Part shown: positions 38,059 to 46,343 of the stretch, piece by piece | Position numbering within the stretch: position 1 is the first letter of the stretch | Layout of the letters: each line of letters begins with the position of its first letter | From: Mobilicoccus caccae | GTDB taxonomy: Bacteria; Actinomycetota; Actinomycetes; Actinomycetales; Dermatophilaceae | Length of the DNA: 64,000 bases | Direction of reading: 5' to 3' | NCBI RefSeq assembly: GCF_030161635.1 | Contig: NZ_BSUO01000001.1 | Span: 434,001 to 498,000 of the forward strand | Program-made: the position numbers and the translations under genes | Notes under the pieces: model-generated | What the model was told of the DNA's origin: nothing | Seen by the model: the letters and a program-made list of their open reading frames with translations, nothing else | Databases searched by the model: none

Positions 38059-39325
38059 ACCAGCTTTACAAGACCGGCGGCATCGCGGCGTTGGAGCCGC
38101 GTCCACGACGCGACACGGGATCTCGACGCACTCCGGCGGAACTGGTCACGTTTCTCGAGCACCTCGCGCTGACCCGCCCACGCCCGAGCACCGCTGCATT
38201 GCACCGGCTCACCACGGCCGAAGCGGGTCGCTTGGGTTTGGCGGCCCCGAGCTATGCCACGGTCCGCGCCATCGTCCACGCTTTGGACCCGGCCCTGGTG
38301 ACGCTTGCTCTGGAGGGGCCGGCAGCATATCGGGACCGCTATGAACTGGTGTTCCGCCATCGCGCCGAACGGCCGAATGTGACGTGGCAAGCCGATCACA
38401 CCGAACTCGACATCCTCATCACCGGCGCCAGCGGCACCCCGACCGGCCCTGGCTGACGGTGGTGATGGACGACTACTCCCGCGCGGTCTGCGGGTACATG
38501 GTCTTCACCGGGGCGCCATCGGCGATGAACACCGCGCTGGTGCTACGACAGGCGATCTGGCGCAAGACCGAACCGGCCTGGGCGATGTGCGGACTACCCG
38601 ACGTCCTCTATATCGATCACGGCAGCGACTTCACCAGCCGCCACCTCGAGTACACCGCGGTCTCACTGAAAATCCGCCTCATCTTCTCCACCGTCGGTCG
38701 CCCGCAAGGCCGAGGCAAGATCGAGCGGTTCTTCGGCACAGTCAACACCGAGCTCCTGGCCACCCTGCCCGGACATCTGGCACCAGGGGCCAAGACACCT
38801 CCATCACTGGATCTACCTGCGCTCGATCAGGCGATCGCCGGTTTCATCGCCACCTACAACGAGCGGACCCACCGGGAGATCGGGACGAGCCCGAAGAAGG
38901 CGTGGATCGGTGACGGGTGGTTGCCACGCATGCCCGAATCCCTCGATGAACTCGACGGACTGCTGCTGACGGTGCCCAAGCACCGCACCGTGCAGCGTGA
39001 CGGCATCCACTTCCAAGGCCGGCGCTACCTCGCGCCAACTCTGGCACCGTTCGTTGGCCGCCCGGTGACGATCCGCTACGACCCGCGTGACATCTCCGAG
39101 GTTCGCGTATACGACCGCGACACCTTCCTCTGCGTGGCCATCGATGAGGCGCACCCGAACCAACGGGTAAGCCTGCAAGAAGTCGAGACCGCACGCCGAG
39201 CCCGCCGGCGCCAACTGCGCAAAGACATCAACGACCGCATCCCGCGTATCGCCGATCGGGCCGAACCGCGCACCGCCGCCCCCGGAGCGCGGCCAACCAA
39301 GCTGCGCACCTACGAAGAGGACTAA
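38059..39325 (+). pseudogene. tniA: tniA, 3' part: Mu-type DDE transposase (IS-interrupted and frameshifted)
   Basis: The integrase core has TWQADHTELDI (Asp), VLYIDHGSDFTS (Asp) and GRPQGRGKIERFFG (Glu), followed by a Mu C-terminal beta-barrel region. A four-C run (38437-38440) breaks the frame; a fifth C gives SGTPDRPWLTVVMDDYSRA. With the 5' fragment the repaired protein is 459 residues. tniB starts 2 nt after its stop. Confidence 0.87.
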
Positions 39326-39327
39326 GG

Positions 39328-40137
39328 ATGGCCAAGGACTTCATCATCACCAAGGAACATCGCCGGTTCACCGAATTCGCCACCGCGGTACGCAAGGAAC
39401 GCACCATCGGCATCTGTCACGGCGACGCCGGCATCGGCAAGACCCAATCGGCACGCCGATACGCCCACTGGGACACCGTGGAACCGTTCATCACCGAATG
39501 GGGGCCGCGCACCGAAGACGACGCCAAGCTTTATGCAACTGCGAACCGGTGCCGGACCGTGTTCTACACCCCCGAGGTGCTCCCCAGGCCCAAAATCCTC
39601 ATGCACGAGATCGCGCACCTGCAGACAAAGCTCGGCATCTGCATCGACGAACACCAGCGCAACATCGGCAAAGTCACCGGCGCCCGCTCAGGTCACACCA
39701 ACAAGTGGGTCGAGCTGCTCATCATCGATGAAGCCGAACGACTGGCCCCGACCGCACTCGAACTCCTCCGTGATGAACACGACCGCTACGACCTGGCGAT
39801 CATCCTCATCGGCATGCCTGGCATTGACCAGCGGTTTCGCCACTACCCTCAGCTCTACAGCCGCCTCGGATTTTCACACCGATACCGGGCACTAGGACGC
39901 GAGGAACTGCTCTTCGTCCTCGATCGCCATTGGAAACGCCTCGGCCGCACTCTTGACCCAGACGACTTCACCGACGCTCAAGCGATCGCCGCGATCGAAC
40001 GCATCACCCGGGGCAACTTCCGCCTCCTCGAACGCCTCTTCCCTCAGATCGCCCGAGTGCTCAAGATCAACCAACTCGAGACCATCACCGACGACGTCAT
40101 AGAATCCGCCGCCAGCATCCTCGTGATCGGAAACTAA
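39328..40137 (+). CDS. tniB: TniB-like AAA+ ATPase
   Basis: Transposition helper of 269 residues. Walker A is at residues 32-40 (HGDAGIGKTQ); Walker B is LLIIDEAERL. Proteins of this type (TniB, MuB) load on target DNA and activate the DDE transposase. No TniQ-like gene follows; the next 157 nt to the cmtR start hold no ORF. Confidence 0.88.
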   Translation: MAKDFIITKEHRRFTEFATAVRKERTIGICHGDAGIGKTQSARRYAHWDTVEPFITEWGPRTEDDAKLYATANRCRTVFYTPEVLPRPKILMHEIAHLQTKLGICIDEHQRNIGKVTGARSGHTNKWVELLIIDEAERLAPTALELLRDEHDRYDLAIILIGMPGIDQRFRHYPQLYSRLGFSHRYRALGREELLFVLDRHWKRLGRTLDPDDFTDAQAIAAIERITRGNFRLLERLFPQIARVLKINQLETITDDVIESAASILVIGN

Positions 40138-40266
40138 CGCCCCCAAGCGATCACAGAAAACCGCCGCAAAGCACTCAAACCCACATTCCTCTCGATAAGT
40201 AGCGGTGGTGTCCGGTGAGGGTTCCCCTTACGGGCATGCGATCTGGGCTGACGCCTGTGACCGAGT

Positions 40267-40292
40267 GTTCAGTGCGCGCTGTATAGTTCAGT
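40267..40292 (+). promoter_or_regulatory. cmtR-cadD promoter with direct repeat
   Basis: TATAGT (40282-40287) is a good -10; TGACCG 18 nt upstream is a weak -35. GTTCAGT occurs twice as a direct repeat (40267-40273 and 40286-40292), overlapping the -10 and start site. Possible CmtR operator, by position only. Confidence 0.45.
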
Positions 40293-40294
40293 CC

Positions 40295-40654
40295 ATGCTG
40301 ACTATTGCTTCGCGTCTCGACGTGATGAACCGCCTGGGTCGTGCACTGGCCGACCCCACTCGATCCCGGATCATCTTGACCCTGCTCGACCATCCCGCTT
40401 ACCCGGCGGAACTGGCCCGAGATCTGGACCTGACACGCCCGAACGTGTCCAACCACCTGGCATGCCTGCGCGATTGCGGGATCGTCGTCTCCGAGCCCGA
40501 GGGTCGTCGGACACGATATGAGATCGCCGATTCGCACCTGGCGCAGGCGCTGACGGCACTGGTCGATGCCACCCTGGCAGTGGACGAAGACGCCCCGTGC
40601 ATCGATCCCGCCTGCTCGCTTCCCGGATGCGACGCAGCTGGGGAGGGCGCATGA
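40295..40654 (+). CDS. cmtR: CmtR-type ArsR/SmtB cadmium/lead sensor
   Basis: A 119-residue winged-helix repressor. The sensing cysteines fall at exactly the numbers known for M. tuberculosis CmtR: Cys57 and Cys61 in HLACLRDCGIV and Cys102 in the C-terminal tail, which has two more cysteines (CSLPGC). Metal binding should release the DNA and induce cadD, whose ATG overlaps its stop. Confidence 0.92.
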   Translation: MLTIASRLDVMNRLGRALADPTRSRIILTLLDHPAYPAELARDLDLTRPNVSNHLACLRDCGIVVSEPEGRRTRYEIADSHLAQALTALVDATLAVDEDAPCIDPACSLPGCDAAGEGA

Positions 40655-41252
40655 TCCTCACCTCGGTCTTGCAGGCGATGGGCCTGTTCGCAGCGACCAA
40701 CATCGACGACATCATCGTGCTCTCCCTCTTCTTCGCGCGAGGGGCAGGCCAGCGCGGCACTACCGCCCGCATTCTGGCCGGCCAGTACCTCGGATTCGCC
40801 GGCATCCTCGGTGCCGCGGTCCTGGTGACTATCGGTGCCGGAGCATTCCTGCCCTCGGCAGCCATCCCGTACTTCGGTCTCATCCCTCTGGGCCTCGGCC
40901 TCTGGGCCGCATGGCAGGCCTGGCGCGGAGACGATGACGACGATGACGACGAGGCCAAGGTTGCCGGCAAGAAGGTCGGCGTGTGGACCGTCGCAGGCGT
41001 CACCCTTGCCAACGGCGGCGACAACATCGGCGTCTACACCCCTGTCTTCCTCAGCGTGGAACCTCTCGCAGTAGTCGCCTACTGCATCGTCTTCCTCGCG
41101 CTCGTCGCGGTCCTGGTGGCCCTGGCAAAGTTCGTCGCCACCCGCCCCCGATCGCCGAAGTGCTCGAACGCTGGGAGCACATCCTCTTCCCCATCGTTCT
41201 CATCGGCCTCGGCATCGTGATCCTCGTCAGCGGCGGAGCCTTCGGACTCTGA
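40651..41252 (+). CDS. cadD: CadD-family cadmium resistance transporter (frameshifted as sequenced)
   Basis: A LysE-superfamily membrane protein of 200 residues when repaired, with five to six helices and an acidic cytoplasmic loop of seven Asp and a Glu. The conserved ATNIDDIIVLSLFF and LANGGDNIGVYTPVF repeats mark the CadD family. The frame breaks at a five-C run (41145-41149); a sixth C gives ATRPPIAEVLERWEHILFP and the end SGGAFGL. Confidence 0.9.
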
Positions 41253-41331
41253 CGTAGCGGCAGCGATCCAAACGGCCCCGACCGGGCGCACCCCTCTCGG
41301 TTCAGACCGCGACACCTACCTGCAGCCAGTC

Positions 41332-41402
41332 CTGCGTGATCGCGGCAACAAGACCGCCACGGAGCGCTGCAAAAACCCCGCCACCAAGCGAACGAAGCCA
41401 CA
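41332..41402 (-). repeat. Right terminal inverted repeat of the transposon
   Basis: Read inward from 41402 it begins TGTGGCTTCG and repeats the GGCGGGGTT, CGCTC and GTGGCGG blocks of the left end. The 79 nt between cadD and this repeat hold no gene. Confidence 0.8.
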
Positions 41403-41456
41403 GGCGGAGGTGATCGCCACGGTGGCCGGGGCAGGAGAAAAGGTCGATGCGGACAT
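41403..41456 (-). pseudogene. 5' part of the host gene split by the transposon
   Basis: Starts at ATG 41456 (MSASTFSPAPATVAITSA), with a GGAG 9-12 nt upstream, and meets the transposon end after 18 codons. The first 8 nt (41403-41410) are the target duplication GGCGGAGG. From 41457 to 41632 no gene is seen. Confidence 0.7.
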
Positions 41457-41632
41457 GGGTGTCTCCATGAGACGGGGTGGGCAACGGATCTACCCGCGTC
41501 CCCTCGGGCAGTGTGCTGAGGCCCTGACAGGGGCCGTCACACTCCGAATCGACAGATGTTTCCTCGCCGGTAACTTCTGGTCGACATGATGTGCGACACA
41601 GAGTCGGGACTGCTGGAAGGTGGGTTCGTCCC

Positions 41633-42514
41633 TCACCAGTGGCGGACGAGCACGACTCCCAGGCCGAGGACGACGGCGTACACGAGGGTGAGGCGGCCGG
41701 TCGCTCCGAGCACGGGGATGAGGGCGAGCCCGGTGACGCGCTGCAGCACGGCGCGGCAGGGGTTGACGGCCAGGGGGATCGCCGCGAGTCCGAGGAGGGC
41801 TCCCGGGTGCTGGACGGCGGCGACCAGGCAGGCGAGGAACGCCGCGACCACGAGCGCGACGTAGGCGAGGCGGGCCCGGCGCTCGCCGAGGCGGACGGCG
41901 AGGGTCTTCTTGCCGGCGGGCCCGTCGGTGGGGATGTCGCGGATGTTGTTGGCCATGAGGATGGCGCACGACAGCGCACCGACACCCGTCGCCGCCGACC
42001 ACGAGGCGAGAGTCGTGCTCGCGGCCTGGGTGTAGGTGGTGCCGAGGGTGGCCACGAGCCCGAAGAACACGAAGACGAAGACCTCACCCAGGCCGAGGTA
42101 CCCGTACGGGTGGGAGCCGCCCGTGTAGTACCAGGCGGCGACGATGGCGGCGGCACCCACGGCCAGCATCCACCACGCCCCCGACCAGATCACCAGTGCC
42201 AGGCCGGCGAGTGCACCGACCCCGAACGCGGCGAACGCGGCGATCTTGACCTGCTGTGGTCGTGCGTGACCGCCCCCGACCAGTCGGGCCGGACCCGAGC
42301 GACGGTCGTCGGTGCCCCGGATGCCGTCGGAGTAGTCGTTGGCGTAGTTGACGCCGACCTGCAGCGCGAGTGCCACGAGCAGCGCGAGGAGCGCGCGCCC
42401 GAGGTGGCCGGCGTCGATCGCGAACGCGCAGGCGGTGCCGAGCAGCACCGGTGCGAGGGCTGCGGGCAGGGTGCGGGGGCGGGCCCCGTCGACCCACTGG
42501 GAGAGCGTCGCCAC
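41633..42514 (-). CDS. menA: 1,4-dihydroxy-2-naphthoate polyprenyltransferase
   Basis: Membrane UbiA-family prenyltransferase that makes demethylmenaquinone. The 293-residue protein has the two Asp-rich Mg-diphosphate motifs, NYANDYSDGIRGTDD and NNIRDIPTD, and eight to nine helices. GTG start, 3 nt after the upstream PLDc_N stop; third gene of a menE-PLDc_N-menA operon. Confidence 0.95.
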   Translation of the reverse strand: MATLSQWVDGARPRTLPAALAPVLLGTACAFAIDAGHLGRALLALLVALALQVGVNYANDYSDGIRGTDDRRSGPARLVGGGHARPQQVKIAAFAAFGVGALAGLALVIWSGAWWMLAVGAAAIVAAWYYTGGSHPYGYLGLGEVFVFVFFGLVATLGTTYTQAASTTLASWSAATGVGALSCAILMANNIRDIPTDGPAGKKTLAVRLGERRARLAYVALVVAAFLACLVAAVQHPGALLGLAAIPLAVNPCRAVLQRVTGLALIPVLGATGRLTLVYAVVLGLGVVLVRHW

Positions 42515-42517
42515 GGG

Positions 42518-42793
42518 TCAGAGCCGCCCGAGGAAGTCGGGGTCGTCGTCGGGCCCGAGCGGACCGCGCCGTCGCGGGCGGTCCTGCGGGGATCCACCGC
42601 CGAGGCCGGGGAGACCGGCGGGGCGCCCCGCGATCCACCAGGCACCGCCGCCCACGAGGGGGAACAGCAGGATGACGAACACCCAGGCGATCTTGGGCAG
42701 CCCCTTGACCTTGTCGTCCTCGGTCTGGACGCAGTCGATGACCGTGTAGATCGTGAACGCCAGTAGAGCGACGGCGGCGATGACGCGGAGCAA
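42518..42793 (-). CDS. PLDc_N-domain membrane protein
   Basis: A 91-residue protein with two hydrophobic helices (VIAAVALLAFTIYTVIDC and IAWVFVILLFPLVGGGAWW) flanking DDKVKGLPK, the phospholipase D nuclease N-terminal (cardiolipin synthase-like) pattern, then a Pro/Gly/Asp-rich tail. Commonly located between menE and menA in actinobacteria. Role unknown. Confidence 0.85.
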   Translation of the reverse strand: MLRVIAAVALLAFTIYTVIDCVQTEDDKVKGLPKIAWVFVILLFPLVGGGAWWIAGRPAGLPGLGGGSPQDRPRRRGPLGPDDDPDFLGRL

Positions 42794-42796
42794 CGG

Positions 42797-44035
42797 TCAG
42801 CCTTCCTGTTCAGGGGTGGACACCCCATTCTCCCATCCCGGATCCATGAGGAGCGAGGCGAGCCGGGCCCGATCGGGCTTGCCGGGTCCGCGCCGTGGCA
42901 GGGCACGCACGACGCGGGCCAGGCGAGGGCGTGCGTGCGGCGGCAGGACGTCGCGGGCGTGGTCGAGGAGGTCGGTGAGCAGGTCGGCCGACGACCCGTG
43001 CGTGCACTCCACGGCCACCGCGACGCGCTGGCCCCACTCCGGGTCCGGCAGGCCGACCACGGCGAGGTCGCAGCCGTCGGGGACGAAACCGGCCAGGGCC
43101 CGCTCGACCTCGGTGGGCCAGACCTTGAGACCGCCGCTGATGATGACGTCGTCGACCCGGCCGTCGACGACGAGCAGGCCTTCCTCGTCCAACCGGCCCA
43201 TGTCGTCGGTGCGGAACCAGCGCAGCCCGCCGTGCTCGAGGAACGGGTCCTCGCCCGCCGGTCGGCGCACGAGGTAGCCGCGGGCGACGACGGCTCCGGC
43301 GAGGTGGATCCGGCCCTGCTGGATGCGCAGGTGGACCCCGTCCAGGGGCGTCCCGTCGTAGACGCATCCGCCGGCGGTCTCGCTCATCCCGTAGGTGACG
43401 ACGACCGGGATCCCGGCCTCACGGGCCCGTCGCAGGAGCACCGGGGGCATCGAGGATCCGCCGACGAGCACCCCGTCGAGACCGCGGGCCGCGGCGACGG
43501 CGTCCTCGTCGAGCAGGAGTCGCTGGAGCTGGGTGGGCACGAGGGAGGTGTAGCGGCGCATGCCCGTCATCGAGTCGACCCCGGCGACGAACCCGGCCGG
43601 GGTGAACGACCCCGGGGGCACGACCGCGGGCCGGGCGCCGGCGCGCAGCGAACGCAGGAGCACCTGCAACCCGGCGATGTGGTGGGCGGGGAGGGCGAGC
43701 AGCCACTGACCGGGACCACCCAGCCGCGCATGGGTCGCATCGGCCGAGGCCGTGAGCGCGGAGGCGTCGAGGACGGCCCGCTTGGAGGCTCCCGTCGATC
43801 CGGACGTGCCGACCGCGATCCCGCCGCCGGAGGGGAGGACGTCGGGGTCGATGTGGTCGAGGTCGGGCTCGTCGGGGCCGTGGCCGGTACCCGTCGGGGC
43901 GGCGGTGGGATCCGAGGGCGACGGTTCCTGGGGGAGGAGGAGAGGCCCTCTGCCCGCGATGGCGTCGGCCAACCGATCGAGCAGCGCCGGGTCCGACGTG
44001 GGGTCGGCCGGAAGGGGCAGGGGTACGGGCTTCAC
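42797..44035 (-). CDS. menE: o-Succinylbenzoate-CoA ligase
   Basis: AMP-forming acyl-CoA synthetase of menaquinone synthesis, 412 residues, on the short side for the family. Signatures: AVGTSGSTGASKRAVL (P-loop), VVTYGMSETAGGCVYDG, WFRTDDMGRLDEEG, and GLKVWPTEVERAL before the C-terminal hinge. GTG 44035 lies 6 nt from a -10 box, so probably leaderless. First gene of the menE-PLDc_N-menA operon. Confidence 0.93.
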   Translation of the reverse strand: MKPVPLPLPADPTSDPALLDRLADAIAGRGPLLLPQEPSPSDPTAAPTGTGHGPDEPDLDHIDPDVLPSGGGIAVGTSGSTGASKRAVLDASALTASADATHARLGGPGQWLLALPAHHIAGLQVLLRSLRAGARPAVVPPGSFTPAGFVAGVDSMTGMRRYTSLVPTQLQRLLLDEDAVAAARGLDGVLVGGSSMPPVLLRRAREAGIPVVVTYGMSETAGGCVYDGTPLDGVHLRIQQGRIHLAGAVVARGYLVRRPAGEDPFLEHGGLRWFRTDDMGRLDEEGLLVVDGRVDDVIISGGLKVWPTEVERALAGFVPDGCDLAVVGLPDPEWGQRVAVAVECTHGSSADLLTDLLDHARDVLPPHARPRLARVVRALPRRGPGKPDRARLASLLMDPGWENGVSTPEQEG

Positions 44036-44041
44036 CGCTGA

Positions 44042-44057
44042 AACCTAGCGTTAGGTT
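44042..44057. promoter_or_regulatory. Back-to-back -10 boxes for menE and the SDR gene
   Basis: AACCTA-GCGT-TAGGTT is a perfect dyad in which each arm reads TAGGTT on its own strand. One ends 6 nt before the menE GTG, the other 7 nt before the SDR ATG, so both transcripts should be leaderless and share about 30 nt of promoter DNA. Confidence 0.6.
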
Positions 44058-44064
44058 GGGTCTC

Positions 44065-44805
44065 ATGACGAGAACAGCAGTGGTGACCGGAGCCAGTAGT
44101 GGGATCGGCAAGGCCACGGCGCGGGCCCTCGCCGCCGACGGATACCGCGTGGTGCTCGCGGCGCGGCGGGGTGACAAGCTCGCCGGGATCGCCGAGGAGT
44201 TCGGTGGAGTCGCGGTGACCTGTGACGTCACGAACGAGGAGGACGTCGCTCGTCTGGCAGCGGCCGCCGGGGACGACGTCGCGGTCGTCGTCAACAACGC
44301 CGGTGGCGCGCTCGGCCTCGAGCCCGTCGCGGACGCCGCGCTCGACAAGTGGCGTCAGATGTACGAGACGAACGTCATCGGCATGGTCGCCGTGACCAAG
44401 GCGTTGATGCCGGCGCTGCGTGCGGGTGGTGGCGGGTCGATCGTCACGGTCACCTCCATCGCGGCCGACGGGGCGTACGAGAAGGGCGCCGGGTACTGCG
44501 GCGTCAAGGCGGCCGAGCGGTACGCCTCCGACGCACTGCGTCTGGAGCTCAACGGCGAACCGATCCGCGTGTGCGACATCGCTCCCGGCCTGGTGGAGTC
44601 CGAGGGGTTCTCCCTCGTGCGGTTCGACGGTGACGAGGAGAAAGCGGCGGCGGTCTACGAGGGTGTCGAGAATCCCTTGACCGAGGAGGACGTGGCGGAG
44701 TGCATCCGCTGGGTCGTCTCCCTGCCGGCGCACGTCAACATCGACCGCCTCACGGTCAAGCCGGTGGCACAGGCCGCACCACACAAGATGGCCCGCACCT
44801 CCTGA
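44065..44805 (+). CDS. Short-chain dehydrogenase/reductase (SDR)
   Basis: A classical SDR of 246 residues with the TGASSGIG cofactor motif, NNAGG, the catalytic Ser in VTSIAADG and YCGVK (Tyr-x3-Lys). The cofactor-binding region with AARRGDKL suggests NADPH preference. Substrate unknown. ATG 44065 rather than the in-frame TTG 44056. An IS110-family element begins shortly after its stop. Confidence 0.9.
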   Translation: MTRTAVVTGASSGIGKATARALAADGYRVVLAARRGDKLAGIAEEFGGVAVTCDVTNEEDVARLAAAAGDDVAVVVNNAGGALGLEPVADAALDKWRQMYETNVIGMVAVTKALMPALRAGGGGSIVTVTSIAADGAYEKGAGYCGVKAAERYASDALRLELNGEPIRVCDIAPGLVESEGFSLVRFDGDEEKAAAVYEGVENPLTEEDVAECIRWVVSLPAHVNIDRLTVKPVAQAAPHKMARTS

Positions 44806-46022
44806 GGCCAGAATCGCCGAGACCGGCACCCTTCTGTGTCAAGCGGGGGTCTTGAGGGGGTCGTATTCTGGGTGGTGACGGGTCCAGGAAGTGACTGATC
44901 CGAAGTGTCGGTGTGGGGCTGTGAGCCGGCCGCGCTGGATGACAGTGACGCGCCCCGGTGTCCTCCTGGGCCCGTCCTTTGTGTGGTGAGGACGTCGTTG
45001 AGCATGGTGCGGTAGAGGATGTCGGATAGGCGTCGTTTCAGGCAGCGCATTGCTTCGCTGGGGCGTTTGCCGGCGGCGATTTTCCGGTCGTAGTAGGCCC
45101 GTCCTTGGGTTGTGGGGGTGCGCAGCTGGACGATGGCCATGATGTGCAGCACGTGGTTGATCTGTCGGTTCCCGCCGCGGGAAAGGCGGTGGCGGGTGTT
45201 GTCACCGGAGGAGGCGTCGATCGGGGCGGTACCGTTCCAGGACGCGAAGTGGGCCTTGCTGGGGAACCGGGTGATGTCACCGATCTCGACCAGCAGCCGG
45301 GCGGCGCCGGTGGGTCCGATGCCGTGCAACCTGAGCAGGGCGGTCCCGGTGCTCTTGAGGAGCTCGATGAGTTCCTTGTCCGCGCTCTTCTTGCGGGCGT
45401 GGATCCGTTCCAGGTCGACCACCAGTTCCAGGGCGACCCGTTTGCGGGTCTTGCCCAGGGCGTCCTTGGGTCGCACGCCGGTCAGGATCGTGCGGGCGCG
45501 GGCGGCGGACAGGTCTTTCTTGGCCCCACCAGGGACGATCTCCAGCAGCAGGGCGTGCAGCTGGCAGACCTTGCGGACGTGTTCTTCCCCGATCCGGCGG
45601 CGCCGGTCGACCAGCAGCCGCAGGACTTCCAGCTGCTCGTCGTGGGCCACCGACTGCAACCCCGCGATCCGGGCCCCGACCAGGGCGATGGAGTGGGCGT
45701 CAGTGTCATCGGTCTTGCGGCCCTGGCCGGTGGCGAAGATCCGCATCCGGGCGGACAGCTTGGCCGGCACGTCCACGACCTGCTCGCCCAGCGGCAACAA
45801 CCTGGCCACGACATGTCGACCGATGCCCTCACAGCCCTCGACCGCCCACCTCCGTTGGGGCCAACGCCTGACGTACTCCAGCATCGCGGCGAAGCCGTCC
45901 TCGTCGGTGGTGAACTGTCCGTGTCCGAGGATCTGCTCCTTGGGGGTCATCACCTCGATCGTGACGGTGCGCTTGTGCGGGTCCATCCCGATCACGACCG
46001 GACCCGGTGCCTGCTCGTTCAT
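44655..46022 (-). CDS. IS110-family transposase (C-terminal read-through into flanking DNA)
   Basis: The N-terminal DEDD domain has VVIGMDPHKRTVTIEV, the WAVEGCEG Glu and TDDTDAHSIALVG; the Tnp20 domain has LHGIGPTGAARLLVEIGD and DASSGDNTRHRLSRGGNRQ with the Ser. The frame as sequenced is 455 residues, but the last ~50 codons are antisense to the SDR gene. The native end is therefore probably near 44,830, or the stop lies outside the element. Confidence 0.85.
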   Translation of the reverse strand: MNEQAPGPVVIGMDPHKRTVTIEVMTPKEQILGHGQFTTDEDGFAAMLEYVRRWPQRRWAVEGCEGIGRHVVARLLPLGEQVVDVPAKLSARMRIFATGQGRKTDDTDAHSIALVGARIAGLQSVAHDEQLEVLRLLVDRRRRIGEEHVRKVCQLHALLLEIVPGGAKKDLSAARARTILTGVRPKDALGKTRKRVALELVVDLERIHARKKSADKELIELLKSTGTALLRLHGIGPTGAARLLVEIGDITRFPSKAHFASWNGTAPIDASSGDNTRHRLSRGGNRQINHVLHIMAIVQLRTPTTQGRAYYDRKIAAGKRPSEAMRCLKRRLSDILYRTMLNDVLTTQRTGPGGHRGASLSSSAAGSQPHTDTSDQSLPGPVTTQNTTPSRPPLDTEGCRSRRFWPQEVRAILCGAACATGLTVRRSMLTCAGRETTQRMHSATSSSVKGFSTPS

Positions 46023-46265
46023 CAGCTGCCTCCTGACATCCTCGACATCGGTGGTGTCGGTCCGGAGGGCACCGCTACTACCAGCAGAGCAATCCCTTCT
46101 TCAGCCTCTCCCGACCATGTCGGTGGCCGGAGCAGCGCAAGCCGGTCGAGAGTCACACCACCAGGATGGACAGCCGGAAAAGAGCGACTACCCCGACCAC
46201 CTAGACCGAGCCTGGCCAGGCACCGATCCTGAGGTCAATAGAACTAGTAGCCGGCAATAGCCGGC
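44820..46265 (-). mobile_element. IS110-family element between the SDR and acyltransferase genes (ends approximate)
   Basis: A transposase plus about 240 bp of non-coding 5' DNA, between two chromosomal genes. No terminal repeats or duplications were found, as expected for IS110. The hairpin GCCGGC-AATA-GCCGGC at 46250-46265 may mark the 5' end. Only about half as similar at motif level to the IS110 element at 33 kb, so a different subgroup. Confidence 0.6.
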
Positions 46266-46343
46266 GGTCTCGGCATTTCCGCGTGCGGCCAAAGGGTCGG
46301 ATGGCGTTCTGGGCGCCCCGGGCGCGCGCTCTGGTGCGCGCAG
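46023..46343 (-). ncRNA. Non-coding region upstream of the second IS110 transposase; candidate bridge RNA
   Basis: No gene in these 321 nt. The part next to the transposase start (46023 to about 46265) is where IS110-group guide RNAs are encoded. Hairpins seen include GCCGGC-AATA-GCCGGC. The remaining ~80 nt to the acyltransferase stop look like chromosomal spacer with GC-rich repeats (CGCGCGC). Confidence 0.35.

Noticed and set aside
44655-44805. C-terminal extension of the IS110 transposase as a functional fusion
   Set aside because: It reads antisense through the end of the SDR gene; it is read-through beyond the element's end.
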